The notes under the pieces were generated by a model. The model was not told the origin of the DNA, made no database searches, and saw only the letters and a program-made list of their open reading frames with translations. Both the position numbers and the translations under genes were made by a program. Shown here piece by piece: positions 12,090-24,069 of a stretch of 64,000 nucleotides of DNA. Position 1 is the first letter of the stretch, and the number at the start of each line of letters is the position of its first letter. This stretch comes from Ornithodoros turicata (lineage: Eukaryota > Arthropoda > Arachnida > Ixodida > Argasidae): assembly GCF_037126465.1 (NCBI RefSeq), contig NC_088201.1, positions 190,056,031 to 190,120,030 of the forward strand, given 5' to 3'.

Positions 12090-12890
12090 TATGCTCAAGC
12101 AGACATGTCGTTGCATCGTCGGAATGCCACGGGGAAGACGTTGGTGTAACGCCAGAACAACGTTAGAACAGGCGTAGGAACAGCATAGGGGCAAATGTTG
12201 CTCAAATGTCTGAACACTGCTGGCCACATTATATTGGAACAATGTGTGGGCATGCATTGCACTAACGTTGGAACATTGTGGGATCAGATGTTGCTGTAAC
12301 GTCCGAGCACTGTCAGTGCAAACATGGGACCAACATATAGGGGCGGACGTTGCTCAAATATCTGAACACTGCTGGGCAGATAATATCGGAACAGTGTGTG
12401 GGCATACATCGTACTAACGTTGGGACATTGTTGGAGAAGATGTGATCTAACGTCGGAGCAGTGTCAGCGCAAACGTGGGACCAGCATATCGGGGCAGATG
12501 TTGCTCGAATGTCGGGATACTGCTGGGCAGATCATATCTGAACAGTGTTTGGGCATACATTACACTACCGTTGGAACACTGTTGGAACAGATGTTGCTGT
12601 AACGTCGGAGCAGTGTCAGCGCAAAATTGGGAGCATCATAGGGGCAGATGTTGCCCACATGTCGGAACAATGTTAGGGCAGATGTGGGACCAACGTTGGA
12701 ACCCTAAAATATTGTCGTAATTCCAGCGTCGACTCGCATACCTTGTAAGGATGTGGTTGTTACGTCAGAAGAAACATTGCTTACCAATGTAGATGTAACA
12801 TTAAAGGAGGCGACATTCCCACACTGTTCCAATGTTGGAATCCCTCGTTACTCCAACATTGAAGAGTGGAAAAGACAACGTCAGTCCAAC
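12090..12890 (+). repeat. Tandem units of ~150 bp (right arm)
   Basis: The landmark GTGTGGGCATACATYR...ACTAACGTTGG recurs near 12243, 12397 and 12546, about 150 bp apart. Units share the GTTGGAACA/GTCGGAGCA vocabulary of the left arm but are a different unit. Confidence 0.65.
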
Positions 12891-14599
12891 GTTGGTGCAA
12901 CATTTTGTGTTACTTGGGAAGGGAAAGGATCGAGCGGACCGTGGCTGCAAGGCCAGGGCATTCAATGATGGCTCTGATAACAGTGAAGGCGATGCCTATG
13001 AATGACGCAATTGTGGGCCGAGCTGATGGCGAGGACTCCTTGCTAGCTGCGTCCCCACGTGGGTGCAGTGTAGAGGAGAGTTTTTCCTGGGAAAGCCGGG
13101 AAGTTGAAGGTGTCACAGTCCTTACAGTGTGCTTGGGTTGTGTAGACTGGGCGGGTCCATCATTGGTTTGGGTAGAGCCCTTTAAGATATCTCTGTACAA
13201 GGGCGAATGCCTTCCATTGGTGCTTTGTGTCGACGGTGACGCTTGTTTTTGTGGAGGGTCTGGTCGCTTATGGGGGGCAGAGTCTTTCTTGGGAGCTTTT
13301 TCAGGCTGGGGTTCGCCTGAGTCGGTGTCCGACCGGGTCGGAGATTTCCTAGTTTTTCCACCTCTTGCTTGCAGCATTTTTCTTGCCTTGCTTGTAGGGA
13401 TTTCCTTTTTCAGGCTGAGGCGGTGGGACAGCAGTTTCAAGTTGTCTCACAGTGCAGGACTTGTCAAGGGTGGAGTGGGCACTCCCACAGTTCGCACACT
13501 TGAGAGCTGTCTTGTCTGCGCAGTCGTTGGAGTCATGTTCACCAGCACAGAAAAAGCACTTTTTGGGGCGAGCACATGTGCCACCAACGTGGCCGAAACG
13601 ACCGCACTTATAGCACTGGACTGGCTTATGCCTGAAAACACTCACAGGGAACTTAACTGTGCCGATGTGGACGAACTTAGGCGTAGGGCTTGTAACAAAC
13701 ACAAGTTTGACAGATTCGGTCTTTCCTATGCGTTTGACAGACGTGACGGAAACTCCTGAGCGTAGCCGTTGGGAGATGAGAGGGTCACTGAGTGAAATGC
13801 CTGGCACATTGATGACACCAATAGCAGCGTGCTTTGGGGCTCGGAGGAAAGCACTGACTGGCGTGGAACATAGTCGTATGAGTCCCAGCAGCTTGTTTAC
13901 GCCACCAGTTGACTTCACGTCAACAGCAACTATGTTTCTGGCTCGGTTTACGCGTATTTCCGACAACTCGTTGGGAGCTTCAGAGGCGATGAAGTCTTCT
14001 AACTTAACCAGTTGGAAAGATGACACACTGTGTAGCTTACCAATTGGCCGAAAGAGCACTGTTAATCCCTGAGGGAGACAACGAGCTTGCACAGATTTCA
14101 TTGTATCATCGCTGGAGTCACTAGCACGGCGTTGAGCACGACGACGGCGTTTCCTTTCTTGTGATGGTAGCTCAAAATTTCCCTCATCTCCGGTGAAATC
14201 GGTGTCACTATACTGGTTGTAGGAGGCATCCGAGGAGGCGTCACATTGTGAGCTAGCGTCTAGCTGGTCTATTTCCAGAGGCTCGTCAACCGTCGGGGGA
14301 TTTTCCGCTGCGGAAGGATCCAGAGCTGCTTTGGCGTCCGCGAGTGGTCTTAGTTTGCGAGTCATGAGAGTATTCATCTCTTCCATGCTTGCTGAGAGCG
14401 CTGGCAGCGACCGACCGCAAGCTGGAGGGTCGGAGACACAGGCGAAAGTTTAAAAGCCCTGAGCAGGGCTGTTTAACAAAAAAAAAAAAAAAAACAGACG
14501 CGAAGGTCAAAACGCGGAAGTCGCGCGTCGGCGGCGCCTCTGAAAGAGGCTACCGACCTTGAAGAGCGCAGCAGAAGGTGCAGTCACGTGACTCGTCTG

Positions 14600-16690
14600 G
14601 TGAGCCCCTAAAGAGGCTATCGGCGGGATGGCTGGCCTTGAAGGAGCGAAAACAACAAGCGTCCGCTCGCTTACTAGCAACAACACCTCCCCTGCAACTC
14701 TCCATCTACGCGGACGACATCTGCCTGTGGACCAACGGCAAGGACCTTTGGAAAGTGATGAAGACCATCCAGAAGAGCGTGGACACTACGACCGAGTACA
14801 TCTGTGGCCTCGGACTCACCCCGTCAGCCGAAAAGACCAGGGTCATGCTGCTTGGTTCCACAGCAAACTGGTGTACCCTGCCGAACCGATCCTGATGGAA
14901 AACACCACTGGAACAGGTACGCGTCCACCGTTTTCTCGGAGTAACATTGGATTCCAGGTCTTCCTGGACGCCACTCGTCAAGGACCTCCAGACCAGATGC
15001 AAGACAACCCTGAACGTGACCAAGCGACTCAGCGGACGGCACTCCGGCTGCCCCCAGAGGACCCTCCTGACCATCCACAACGTCACCACAGCCGCACGGA
15101 TGCTGTTCGGACTCCCCTAGGCCAAGCCCAGCAGAACAGCGCTGGAATCCCTGGAACTGCTCCACCGTCGCGGACTGAAGCTGGCTCTCGGACTCCCACC
15201 TGGGGCGCGGAACGTCGCCGTGTACGCCGAGGCTGCCGCTCTCCCTCTCCAACTTCGAGCCACCCAACACCTGCTGAACCAGCTCACCAGACTGAACAGG
15301 GCAACAACCAGACGGGCGCTACTGCAGCGTCTAAGGGACAGACAACGGAGCCGTTTTTCATGTACACTTTTCACGCAAGACCAGCTGTTCCAGCCCATCC
15401 CACCAGTCCCCAGTCCAGATCCTACATGGAGGCACCTCGGGACCGCCATCCACACAACAATGCCAGGCCTGCCACGGAAAAAGGACGTTCCGGATGTGGT
15501 GGCACAGTTCCTTGCCGCCGAGCTACCAGGACTACCTGCACGGGTACACGGACGCCTCAGTGGACCCTGGACGACGTGCCTGCGCCCTGCCCTGCCACAT
15601 ACCTGCAACACAGTTCTCCGGGGCCGAAGGATTGTCCGGATCCCTCTCCTCCACGGAAGCAGAACTCCTGGCGATCACGGAAGCCCTGGACATCATCGCC
15701 AAGACGAGCGACACCAAAGCGGTTATCCTCACGGACTCCCGCGGGGCTCTGTCGAGGCTAAACAACAGTTATGAACACTGCCCTCTCTCTTTCAGAGCAC
15801 ACCAGAAGCTGCAGCTCCTCCTGGCATCCGGTCACCGCATCGCGCTGCAGTGGATCCCATCCCACAAAGGCATCCCCGGCAACGAGATGGCGGACTCCCT
15901 GAGCAAGCCGGCCACCATGAAGACCCTGGTCCGCCAGGCACCATCTACCACCAGCCAGGCTAAGATCATCGCCCTCCACGTGCGCAGCTTCCACCCGGAC
16001 AAGCCCACGTCGGAAGGGACAGCACCCCTACCCTGCATCACAGCCGGCCTAACCAGGGACGAGGCATCGCTGCTGCTCAGGCTCCGTGCGTCGTGCGCCT
16101 TCACCCAGGCGCCCAGACTCTGTGGCCTGGTCGACGACCCACGCTGCGGAACCTCCGGTGTCCAGGAGTGTGTTGCTCACCTAATCACCCGCTGCAGAGA
16201 TACTGCTTCTCAGAGAGATCTTCTTTTTCAGAACCTGTCCAGCGCCGGCATCACCGACCACAGCCTGGTTAACTGGTCTACCCCATGGACCCTCGACACC
16301 ATCGCCGACGTATCCAGAGGGAGATGCTGCAGTTCCTGAGCTCTACCGACCTGGACACCCGCCTGTAGCCGCCACCCTCCGGACTTCCACAGCCTGACGC
16401 TGCTTAGGGCAGCGTAGGACCCCGGACCTACCAGGACTCTAAGAGCCACCCATGACCCACCCAGACAACTAGGACCACTTCTCCAGCTGCCCTCGCTTCC
16501 CTCCACTGCCTGACGTCACCCACAGCATCGGACGGCCCACAAGGACCTGCCCCGCCCCGAGAGCCTGCCTGACCCACCCAGATCTCCAAGACCACCCCAG
16601 CAACCTTGAACCTTGCCACCCCGACCACCCCTGACTGATTCCCTCTCTTCTCTCTCTTTCCCTCCCTCCTCTCCCACCCTTTTCCCAGCG
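14600..16690 (+). mobile_element. 5'-truncated I-group LINE (copy C)
   Basis: A plus-strand non-LTR element beginning inside the reverse transcriptase and running through RNase H to a long C-rich 3' leader that ends at a pyrimidine tract near 16630-16690. It lies head-to-head with LINE D; short related segments (AAAGAGGCTA) near 14545 and 14613 mark the junction. About 110 bp after its probable 3' end lies the start codon of the H2A relic. Confidence 0.7.
14686..16339 (+). pseudogene. LINE ORF2 C-terminal half: RT end and RNase H
   Basis: Begins with LQLSIYADDICLWTNG, the RT catalytic box, then continues in other frames. From 15494 the frame gives RNase H blocks YTDASVDP, STEAELLAITEAL, LTDSRGALSRL and WIPSHKGIPGNEMADS. 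Acidic catalytic residues and the terminal His/Asp are present. A terminal region ALRxRASCAFTQAP with late Cys/His residues follows. At least two frameshifts (near 14900 and 15500) separate the parts. Confidence 0.7.
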
Positions 16691-16800
16691 GGTGAAACTT
16701 GCCGTTGGTGTTGACAGGCAGACCTTCCCGTTTTCCCTCTACGCCACTCCACTCCACTCGCTTCGGCAAGTCTGTCGTTAACCTCTCTAGCGTCAACATC

Positions 16801-17186
16801 ATGTCAGGTCGTGGAAAAGGTGACAAAAAGGTGGAAAAGCCAAGGGAAAGAGCAAGACCCGATGCAGCAGGGCAGGGCTCCGGTTTCCCGTCGGTCGTAT
16901 TCATCGTCTCCTGCGCAAGGGCAACTACGCCAAGCGCGTGGGAGCAGGCGCCCCCGTTTACCTGGCCGCCGTGCTCGAATACCTCGCTGCTGAAGTGCTC
17001 GAGTTGGCGGGCAACGCTGCTCGCGACAACAAGAAGACGAGGATCATCCCCCGTTACCTCCAGCTGGCCATCCGCAACGACGAGGAGTTGAACAAGCTGC
17101 TGTCGGGCGTCACCATCGCGCAGAGTGGCGTGTTGCCCAACATCCAGGCCGTCCTCCTGCCCAAGAAGACGGAAAAGAAGGCCTAA
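16801..17186 (+). pseudogene. H2A: Histone H2A with one frameshift
   Basis: The core nucleosomal protein H2A. ATG 16801 begins MSGRGKG; the frame shifts near codon 13-14 (about 16840). It then runs unbroken through [18 protein letters not shown], the histone fold ([20 protein letters not shown]), the acidic-patch segment [11 protein letters not shown] and the tail [10 protein letters not shown] to TAA at 17186. Against the near-invariant animal sequence it has a Cys in the N-tail, Gln to Arg before FPVG, His to Tyr in the PRHLQ segment, and Gly to Ser in AQGGV. A good 3' stem-loop follows. It looks like a recently dead replication-dependent H2A, although a sequencing error at the shift cannot be excluded. 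Confidence 0.9.
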
Positions 17187-17219
17187 GCCTACCGGACACT
17201 GTGAGGAAGAACAGAAAAC

Positions 17220-17235
17220 GGTCTTTTTCAGGACC
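17220..17235 (+). terminator. Histone mRNA 3' stem-loop (H2A)
   Basis: GGTCTTTTTCAGGACC forms a six-pair stem with one G-T pair and a TTTC loop, followed by ACCACCA. It lies 34 nt after the H2A stop, the expected place for the stem-loop-binding-protein site of replication-dependent histone mRNA. Confidence 0.85.
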
Positions 17236-17950
17236 ACCACATGTTTGTCAAGGCGGGCTAGCGCACTGCGAGTACAAAAAAAACTGAATCTGCTTTGTGT
17301 CCTGTTTCTTGCATTTTTGATGGCGCGTTTGCGCCTTTTCCTATCGCTCGAATGGTGACAGCGTTACTTCCCCCCGTTTATTTATTTATCGTTTATTAGT
17401 CGTCGTCTGTCTTGTTAAGGGTAACATGGTTTTCTTGCCGTCCCCTGTTGCAAAAGCGCGTCAACATACACACAGAACAGCGCCATGCCGGGCGGCTCTC
17501 GGAATTCCGGAGGGGTCGGTCGAATGCCGCGCTTCCCGTTCACTCGTTTTATTTATTTATTTACTTATTTAGTTAGTTAGTTGGTTATTGAAATACTTAT
17601 GCAGCTCAGGCGCCCGCTTTAAATAAAAAAAAAACGAGATGGAGCAAAACACACCGCTTTGGCGCGTCTTTAAAAAAAGAAAAAGGCGCCTTTCGTGCTG
17701 TTTATTAGCGCTGTCGCTTATGAGCATCACGGGAAACGTTCGCTTCCCGTTTCGCTGGGGGCAAACCCTTTGGGCGTTCGGGACAACGAGAGCACTACGA
17801 AGAGCGCGCGCCACGCACTGCAATAAAGGTCCCGTGCTTCGCCAGCCCAAGAAATATGCCCCCAGCAAAACTTACTTGCTCTTATGCGCATCCAACAGCT
17901 CGCGTTTGGGTTTCAACGCAGTGCAAAGCCTTTGCAGTAAGCAATTGGGT
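17236..17950. other. Spacer between H2A and H3 relics
   Basis: The spacer between the convergent H2A and H3 genes. It contains T/A-rich runs (TTTATTTATTTA near 17540) and no supported exon. Open frames present do not match a histone. Confidence 0.5.
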
Positions 17951-17966
17951 CGCCCTAAAGAGGTCC
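17951..17966 (-). terminator. Degenerate histone 3' stem-loop (H3)
   Basis: On the minus strand GGACCTCTTTAGGGCG lies about 43 nt after the H3 stop. It departs from the ideal GGCCCTCTTTAGGGCC at two positions, both of which break or weaken stem pairs. Confidence 0.6.
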
Positions 17967-18008
17967 GTTTGTTTGTTGTTGTTGCTGCTGTGTGTCGAAG
18001 CGGGCCGT

Positions 18009-18419
<411 letters not shown>

Positions 18420-18479
18420 CTAAGGGAGGTGCCTATCTTCCTAGTCTATCATAGCTTTATACTAATTTAAATCCCTCTC

Positions 18480-21400
18480 TCATTTTTCTAACAGTACACA
18501 ACTGATCGGTCCCACTAGATGACGTCTCATTGCTTTTGCACTGGAGTCCGACAGTACGCCATTACTCAACACGTCCTGCCATGCCTCTTGTGCTTGTCTG
18601 CTTATACTTATTCTATATATGCTATTTTTCATACTTGCCAACTCACCCGTGCTGTATCCTCTTCGTTTCCGTTTGGTTCGCCTGACTCCTAAATCAGAGG
18701 CCCCCCAGTGGGGATGCTTCTCTTTTACTGTCCCTTTAAATTGAAGTGATGTTTTGTGTCTCATTATAATCCGAATTTTATAAGGCCGTTTTTTATTGAG
18801 AAGTATCCGCTCTCCCATGTTTCCCTAAATTTTTGTTCTGCCAAACGAATCAGTTCTCTTCCAAGCCATAATTTAACAAAGAAATTAACCCTTTGCCTCG
18901 CGTGCCCCGGTTCCCATAATTTTGCCCCATGTTGTACAGCTTGGGACAAAAGTTTACGGAACACTGGGGTTCACATTTCTCCAATGGAGCGACAACCTAG
19001 CTGCAAAAACGAGTGAACATACATACTGAGAGATGGATCGAATAGCCCGCCACCCGTTTTCTATTCGATCGCTTCGTGACAGCTAGCAGGGAAGCGCTCC
19101 GATGAAGAAATACGCAGGCGCCGTGTTCCGTAAACTTTTGTACCAAGCTGTACTCTACGTCCATTGACCCAGGATTGATAGATGATCTCTGCACTGATTA
19201 GAGTGAAGAGCTGTTTCTTTCTTTTATCTACACGTGGCAAGTGGGCTCCTGTTGCTTCTTCATAAGTGATGCCTGTAATTTTGAAAAATTCGGTGCATTT
19301 GTTCCAGAGGAACCTCGACATTTTGCAGTCATATACTGCATGTCTAATGGTTTCCTCTTTCTTACATATGGCGCAATGGGATGCCGAGTTTTTTCCCCAG
19401 TGGAAGAATTTTGCTTTAACAGGTAGCGCATCGTGCGCTATTTTCCAGAGGAGGGTGCGTCTTTTTCCTTCTAAGAAATGACTGAAAACCCTTTCCCAGC
19501 CCTGTGGCGTTAATGCTGAGGTTGTTTTCATTTCTATTTCTAATCTAAGTGCGTCGTAAATTTCCATAACTTTACATGATGTGGGTTCTAGGTTTGGTGA
19601 TAATGCTTTAATTTTTAAACGCGCTTTTCTTGCTTCTTCGTAAAATTGTGGGATTTCTTCTGATTTTGGAGTTGTTAGGGAGATTCTTTCATGAGTGAAG
19701 AGTCTAACCTGTACTCCTAGCCAGAAAGCCGTTAGGTCTTTCCCCATTCCTTCATTTTCTAATCTATCGTGCACCATTTTTAAAGCGTAGGCTTTACCCA
19801 GTGTATCTAGATCTGGTATTCTTAGTCCACCCTGTTCCTGTTTTAACATAAGCTCCTCCTGTGCAATCCATTGAGTTGTCTGCCCTGCCCATATGTAGTT
19901 GAAGATTATCTTTCTGAGCTATATTTGGAAGTATTTTGGTGCTTTTCCGCATGCTAATAAGTAGGTGATCTTAGGAATGATTATTGTTTTAACTAATTTT
20001 GCTCTTCCAAGGAGCGAGAAATCTTCGTTTTCTTTCATGATCTCTCCGGAGTTTTGTAGGCAATTTAGCCAGTTTCTTTCTGTCATACCATTTTTGTTGA
20101 AATAGACACCTAGGATTTTTGTTTCACTCTTTACGTTAACACCCAGGTTTTCTTTTGGGGATCAGTGGCCTAGGTAGATAGCCACGCTCTTTTCCCTGTT
20201 CAATTCGGCACCACTAATCGTACCATATTCCATAACACTGTGTAGTGTCTCTTTGGCAGAGACCTCTTCTGGTACTATTATTGTAAGGTCGTCGGCATAT
20301 GCTATGATCGGCTTCCTCCTGTTTCCTATGGGCAGATGCAAGGTTTTTATTTTTTGATTGCAATTTAAGCTGTTTAATAAATGGTCGAAAGCCAGGACGT
20401 ATAAGAGAGGAGATAGCGGGCATCCCTGTCTAACTCCCCTCTCTATCCTGAAAGGGTCACTTACTCCTTCCGTGATTAAAATTACGCTTGTTGCTCCTGT
20501 GTATAAAGCTTTAATTCCGTCTATTACGTTTTTTTGTCCACTCCTTTGGTCTCCAATTGTATGATTAAAAAAACATGTGTAGTCTGTCAAAAGCCTTTTT
20601 TTTTTTGTCTAAAGCCATTAAAATTCCGTCTAGGGACCTGTCTTTTGTCCATTCAATGATGTCTCTAATTAGGCCTGTTTGATCGGCAATTTTTCTACTT
20701 TTAACGCCTGCGGCTTGGAAGCCTGAGATGAGAGTCTCCGACTTTTCGCTTATCCTTTGTTCTATCGTTTTGGTGACAATTTTGTAATCTATGTTCAATA
20801 GGGTAATCGGCCGCCAAGCTTCAAGGTTCTCCTTGTCTTCTTCATCTTTGCATATCAGTCTCACTTGCCCTTTAACAAATTCTTTTGGAAAGCGCCCAGT
20901 CTGGAAGGCGTGGTTAACGGATTTGACTAAGGTGGACCCAATCAAGTTCCAGTATTTCTTAAAGAATTCTCCAGAGATGCCATCTGGACCTGGGGATTTC
21001 CTGTTTCTGAGCGTTTTTACCACGTCTGCCACCTCTTTCAGTCCCACCTTAAGCGGTTGCTCGCATGTTCTCGCTCTGAGAGTGCTCTTTGACGTTGGGT
21101 CTTTATATAACCCCTCATAGTAGCACTTTGCTACTTCAGCCATTTCCTTTGCCGACTCTACTATGCGCCCCGTTTGTGTACACAGGTGCTGCATAGGCGT
21201 TTGGCTGTGGGCAGCCTGGTTCGCAAGGAGGCGCCGGGAGCACCACTCCTCCTGCTCAAAGGCCTCTTTTTCATATTTGAAAAGTGCGGCTTCCCATTTT
21301 TCCTCCCAGAGCTTTTGGAGGTGGGATTTTGCCTGCTGCATGCTCACTCCGGCTTGAGACCACTGCCCTTTTGCTAGGTGACTGAGGTGTGTTTGCAGAC

Positions 21401-22322
21401 CCTGTATATCGCACCTCCTGTCGTGCGCTATAGTCTTTCCCCATTTCCTTAGGCACATCTGTATTTTCTTTTTAACGCTTATCCAGTCCTCCAGACTATG
21501 GCAGTTTGTTTTTGCGTCATTTAGTATTTCTTTGACTTCATTATCAACTCTTGTATCTTCTAGCAATTTAATATTCATTCTCCAAGGAGGAGCTTTTAGG
21601 GTAGGCATGCCGATGTCATTTAAATTGATTAGCAGACATTTGTGGTCTGTGAGACCAAGGCTATCGATAGTGACTATGTCTTTGATATTTTTACATAGTA
21701 CATTGTTTATGTAGTATCTATCTATTCTACTTGCCGCTATGCCTTTAAAGCAAGTAAACCCGCTTTCTCCTTTTTTCTTATATTTCCAGACATCTATTAA
21801 GTGAATAGCATTTAAAATCATTTGTAGTGCTTTTGCTCCACATGAATTTTTATGTTTTTTTGTTGTCGTATCTTTATCCGGGTCTTCTACACAATTAAAG
21901 TCACCTGCTACAATGAAATAACGAGCTCCGAGAAAAAATTTTGGTACTTCTTGTGAGTAGAAAATTTCTGAATCCTGTCCGCCGTTAGGGCCATATATAT
22001 TTAGGAGTCTGATTGGCATTCCGTTAACTGTGATGTCTGCTGTTAAGATTCTTCCTTCTGTGTCTCTTTGGAAATTCGTAATTGTGATGCTTCTCCGCAG
22101 GAGAATTATACCAAATCCCCTTGAATTATGGGTTCCGAAACTCCAGAGAGATTTGACCCTAAAAGTATCCTCAAAGCTGATAACTTCCGCTCTTCGAGAG
22201 ATATGGGTCTCCTGCAGAAGAATCACATCCACGTTAAGGAATTTTGCAAGTTCCAATAGTTCATTTTGTTTAACTTTTTCGCGAAAACCGCGTATATTTA
22301 GGGACAGGATTTTAATATTCAT
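18480..22322 (-). pseudogene. Tx1-like LINE ORF2: endonuclease and RT
   Basis: Met at 22322 opens NIKILSLNIRGF. The endonuclease blocks ILLQETHIS, VAGDFNCVED, SRIDRYYIN and GLTDHKCLL are intact. RT follows with SPGPDGISGEFFKKYW, AWRPITLLNIDYKI, RGVRQGCPLSPLLY and the catalytic IAYADDLTII. A C-terminal zinc cluster CAICKKEETIRHAVYDC lies near 19300 and a last conserved block AQEAWQDV...SDSSAKAM near 18560. Frame is lost in the A/T run near 20600, at a stop near 20162, and again between 20160 and 19850. Catalytic residues survive, suggesting recent decay. Confidence 0.75.
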
Positions 22323-22401
22323 TCTGGCGTCTAATGGTAATTTTTAAGCCAATTGGCTCGTTAAGCTATTTCCAGGGGTGGTGCTGCTACATTAGTTGTT
22401 T

Positions 22402-23547
22402 TTATTTACTCTCTTTTCTGCTTCCTCTACCCTTTCCTTTTTTCCTAGTGCTCCTCCTGGGCGTCTGGAGGAATTTTTCTTTCTCTGTTTTCTCCTCCGC
22501 TTCCGTCACTTCCACTAAGGTTTTTTCTCCTTCCGAATCGGACCAGGAGATAGCCGATTCCGGGGTGGCTACCACAGTGTCTGAGGAGAGTGTGTCATCC
22601 GTTTCGGATTCGGCGCATTCACTTTCCGTGTCGTCCACCGTTTGTACAGTCTCTGGGACAACTACCTCTCCTGTGCCGTCACTCTCTGCTGATTGCACAG
22701 GTGCGTTTCTCTCATCCCCTTTTTCGGGGACTACAGGTTCATGTTCCTGCTCTTGTTCCCTTTGATCAGCCACTTCAACTTCCCTTATCTCATCCCTTAC
22801 GTTTACAGCTTCGTTCCCGGTTGTTTCCTCAGTTATCTTAGGAGAACCATTAGCGTCCAACCAGAAATTCCTCATTTCATTTCCATAATTTTTTTCCTCA
22901 GCCACATCTTTTCCCCATGCTGGTTCTCCTCTGCGTACTTCCCATCTCCTGCCCTCACTCTTCTCTCCGCATTCTGCACACCCTCCTTCTACCATTCTCC
23001 CGCATCCTTTACACTTAACCGCTTCACAATCTCTTGCCAGATGTGTGTTTGATTCACATCTGGCACAACGGCTTTCCACACCCATATAGTAGCACTCTAC
23101 TCTTACGCCTTTGACTGTAATGAAATTTGGCAACACCCCTGTCAATTCCATAAGGACAAGGCGCGTACCAGTCTCGCAGTCCGCGCGCTCTCCTCCACAC
23201 CTTTCGCGTGTGGTCTTTGTGACCTTCCCATAGCCCTGCAGAGCTGTCTCCAATTCTGTGTCAAGGTAGTCAATCGGGTAACGGTAGACCGTCACCCTTT
23301 TGACTTTGTTGTCGAGTAGCCACAACTCAACTTCTTTGTCTCCCAATTTCAGTTTTCCACTCTCTCTCAATAGTCGCGCACCTTCAAGGTTATGGGCTAC
23401 TACTTCGTAAAAACCCCTGCCCAGGCTTTGCCCTCCTCTCACTAAATCAGGAGCGACTATCTTTGCCGCTGAGAGGATGTGCTTTAAAAAGAAGCCGGTG
23501 GGCGCACGCACCTTGAAGGCGAGAGGCCGTTGAATGACCTCTGCCAT
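22402..23547 (-). pseudogene. Tx1-like LINE ORF1, intact frame of 381 codons
   Basis: An uninterrupted ORF from ATG 23547: an N-terminal alpha/beta-like region (MAEVIQRPLAFKVRAPTG), then VTVYRYPIDYLDTELETAL and FITVKGVRVECYYMGVE. A double knuckle CARCESNTHLARDC / CKGCGRMVEGGC follows, then a long acidic, Glu/Ser-rich tail ending in a basic GKGRGSRKE. It should bind element RNA in the ribonucleoprotein. It sits 79 nt upstream of ORF2. Classed as pseudogene only because the partner ORF2 is dead; this frame itself is whole. Confidence 0.7.
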
Positions 23548-24069
23548 CTCTATTGTAATGCACCGATAGAGGTTACGACTCTACTAGCTCTGCAAAGGGA
23601 TACACTAAATTTCTTACGGTTTTTAAACTTACCGACTCGATCAGAAAATTTGTTTACATTTTATTGATTACAGAAAGAAACGCGAAACGAAGGCAGTTAA
23701 AACACCCTGCTTGGGCTATCCTCTAATCAGAAACCGCGTTTCTGGCGTGCCTATGAGAAACACTCTCTGGCGACATGCCAAAGAGAGGCTCTCTAAATGC
23801 CGCGCAGTGGGGAGTATCTCTCTTTGAGTTACCAAGCTTTATTACCGCAAGGAAAAATGTACTATGTTTGAATACTTTAACTTTTGCTACTAGTTATTAG
23901 TGATCTATCCCTTTATAGACAGACTACACTACTGCTTACTGGTACTCCCTCGTAGAGGAGAGGTGGTACCGTGGTAGCCGATCACAAAACACGCACCACA
24001 AAAAGGCCGCGATATACTAAACGCGCGCACACTGCACAAAACGGGCTTCTTTGCGGGTTTTATTCTTCA
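23548..24069 (-). promoter_or_regulatory. 5' leader of Tx1-like LINE A
   Basis: About 520 bp between the LINE B 3' terminus and the ORF1 start. It should contain the internal promoter of the element, as in other LINEs, but no specific motif could be assigned. Its first bases (minus strand TGAAGAATAAAACCC) define the element's 5' end at the tandem junction. Confidence 0.5.

Larger units (their letters stand above)
9170..12918. mobile_element. 3.7-kb TIR element with tandem-repeat arms
   Basis: The left end is CCCAAGCAACATAAAGTGT. The right end is the reverse complement of CCCAAGTAACACAAAATGT. The flanks are AA at 9168-9169 and AA at 12919-12920, a 2-bp duplication supported by the restored reading frame of the host LINE ORF1. 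Both arms are made of degenerate tandem units rich in GTTGGAACAATG-like motifs; the centre is single-copy and lacks a transposase. It resembles a non-autonomous foldback-like DNA element. The superfamily was not recognised. Confidence 0.75.
9123..14386 (-). pseudogene. I-group LINE ORF1, split by a TIR element
   Basis: The ATG at 14386 starts MEEMNTLMTRKLRP. A basic patch (ERKRRRRAQRRA) follows, then three CCHC knuckles (CYKCGRFGHVGGTC, CFFCAGEHDSNDC, CANCGSAHSTLDKSC), as expected for an RNA-binding gag-like ORF1. The frame shifts near 13375 and continues in a Ser/Pro/Lys-rich tail to 12921. There the TIR element begins and supplies a premature stop. Removing the element with one copy of its AA/TT duplication keeps the frame open for 14 more codons to a TGA at 9123, so the insertion struck inside the coding tail. 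Confidence 0.7.
5383..14530 (-). mobile_element. I-group LINE (copy D), near full length, interrupted
   Basis: A minus-strand non-LTR element: a short 5' leader with a T17 run (14478-14494), ORF1 from 14386, then ORF2 with endonuclease, reverse transcriptase, RNase H and a terminal CCHC cluster. A C-rich 3' leader and ACC tail end near 5383. A 3.7-kb TIR element (9170-12918) splits ORF1 near its end; without it the LINE is about 5.4 kb. The RNase H domain places it in the I/R1/LOA group. ORF2 has several frameshifts, so this copy is dead. The 5' limit is approximate. Confidence 0.75.

Noticed and set aside
12866..13759. 297-codon plus-strand frame
   Set aside because: It is the antisense shadow of the LINE D ORF1 with its zinc knuckles.
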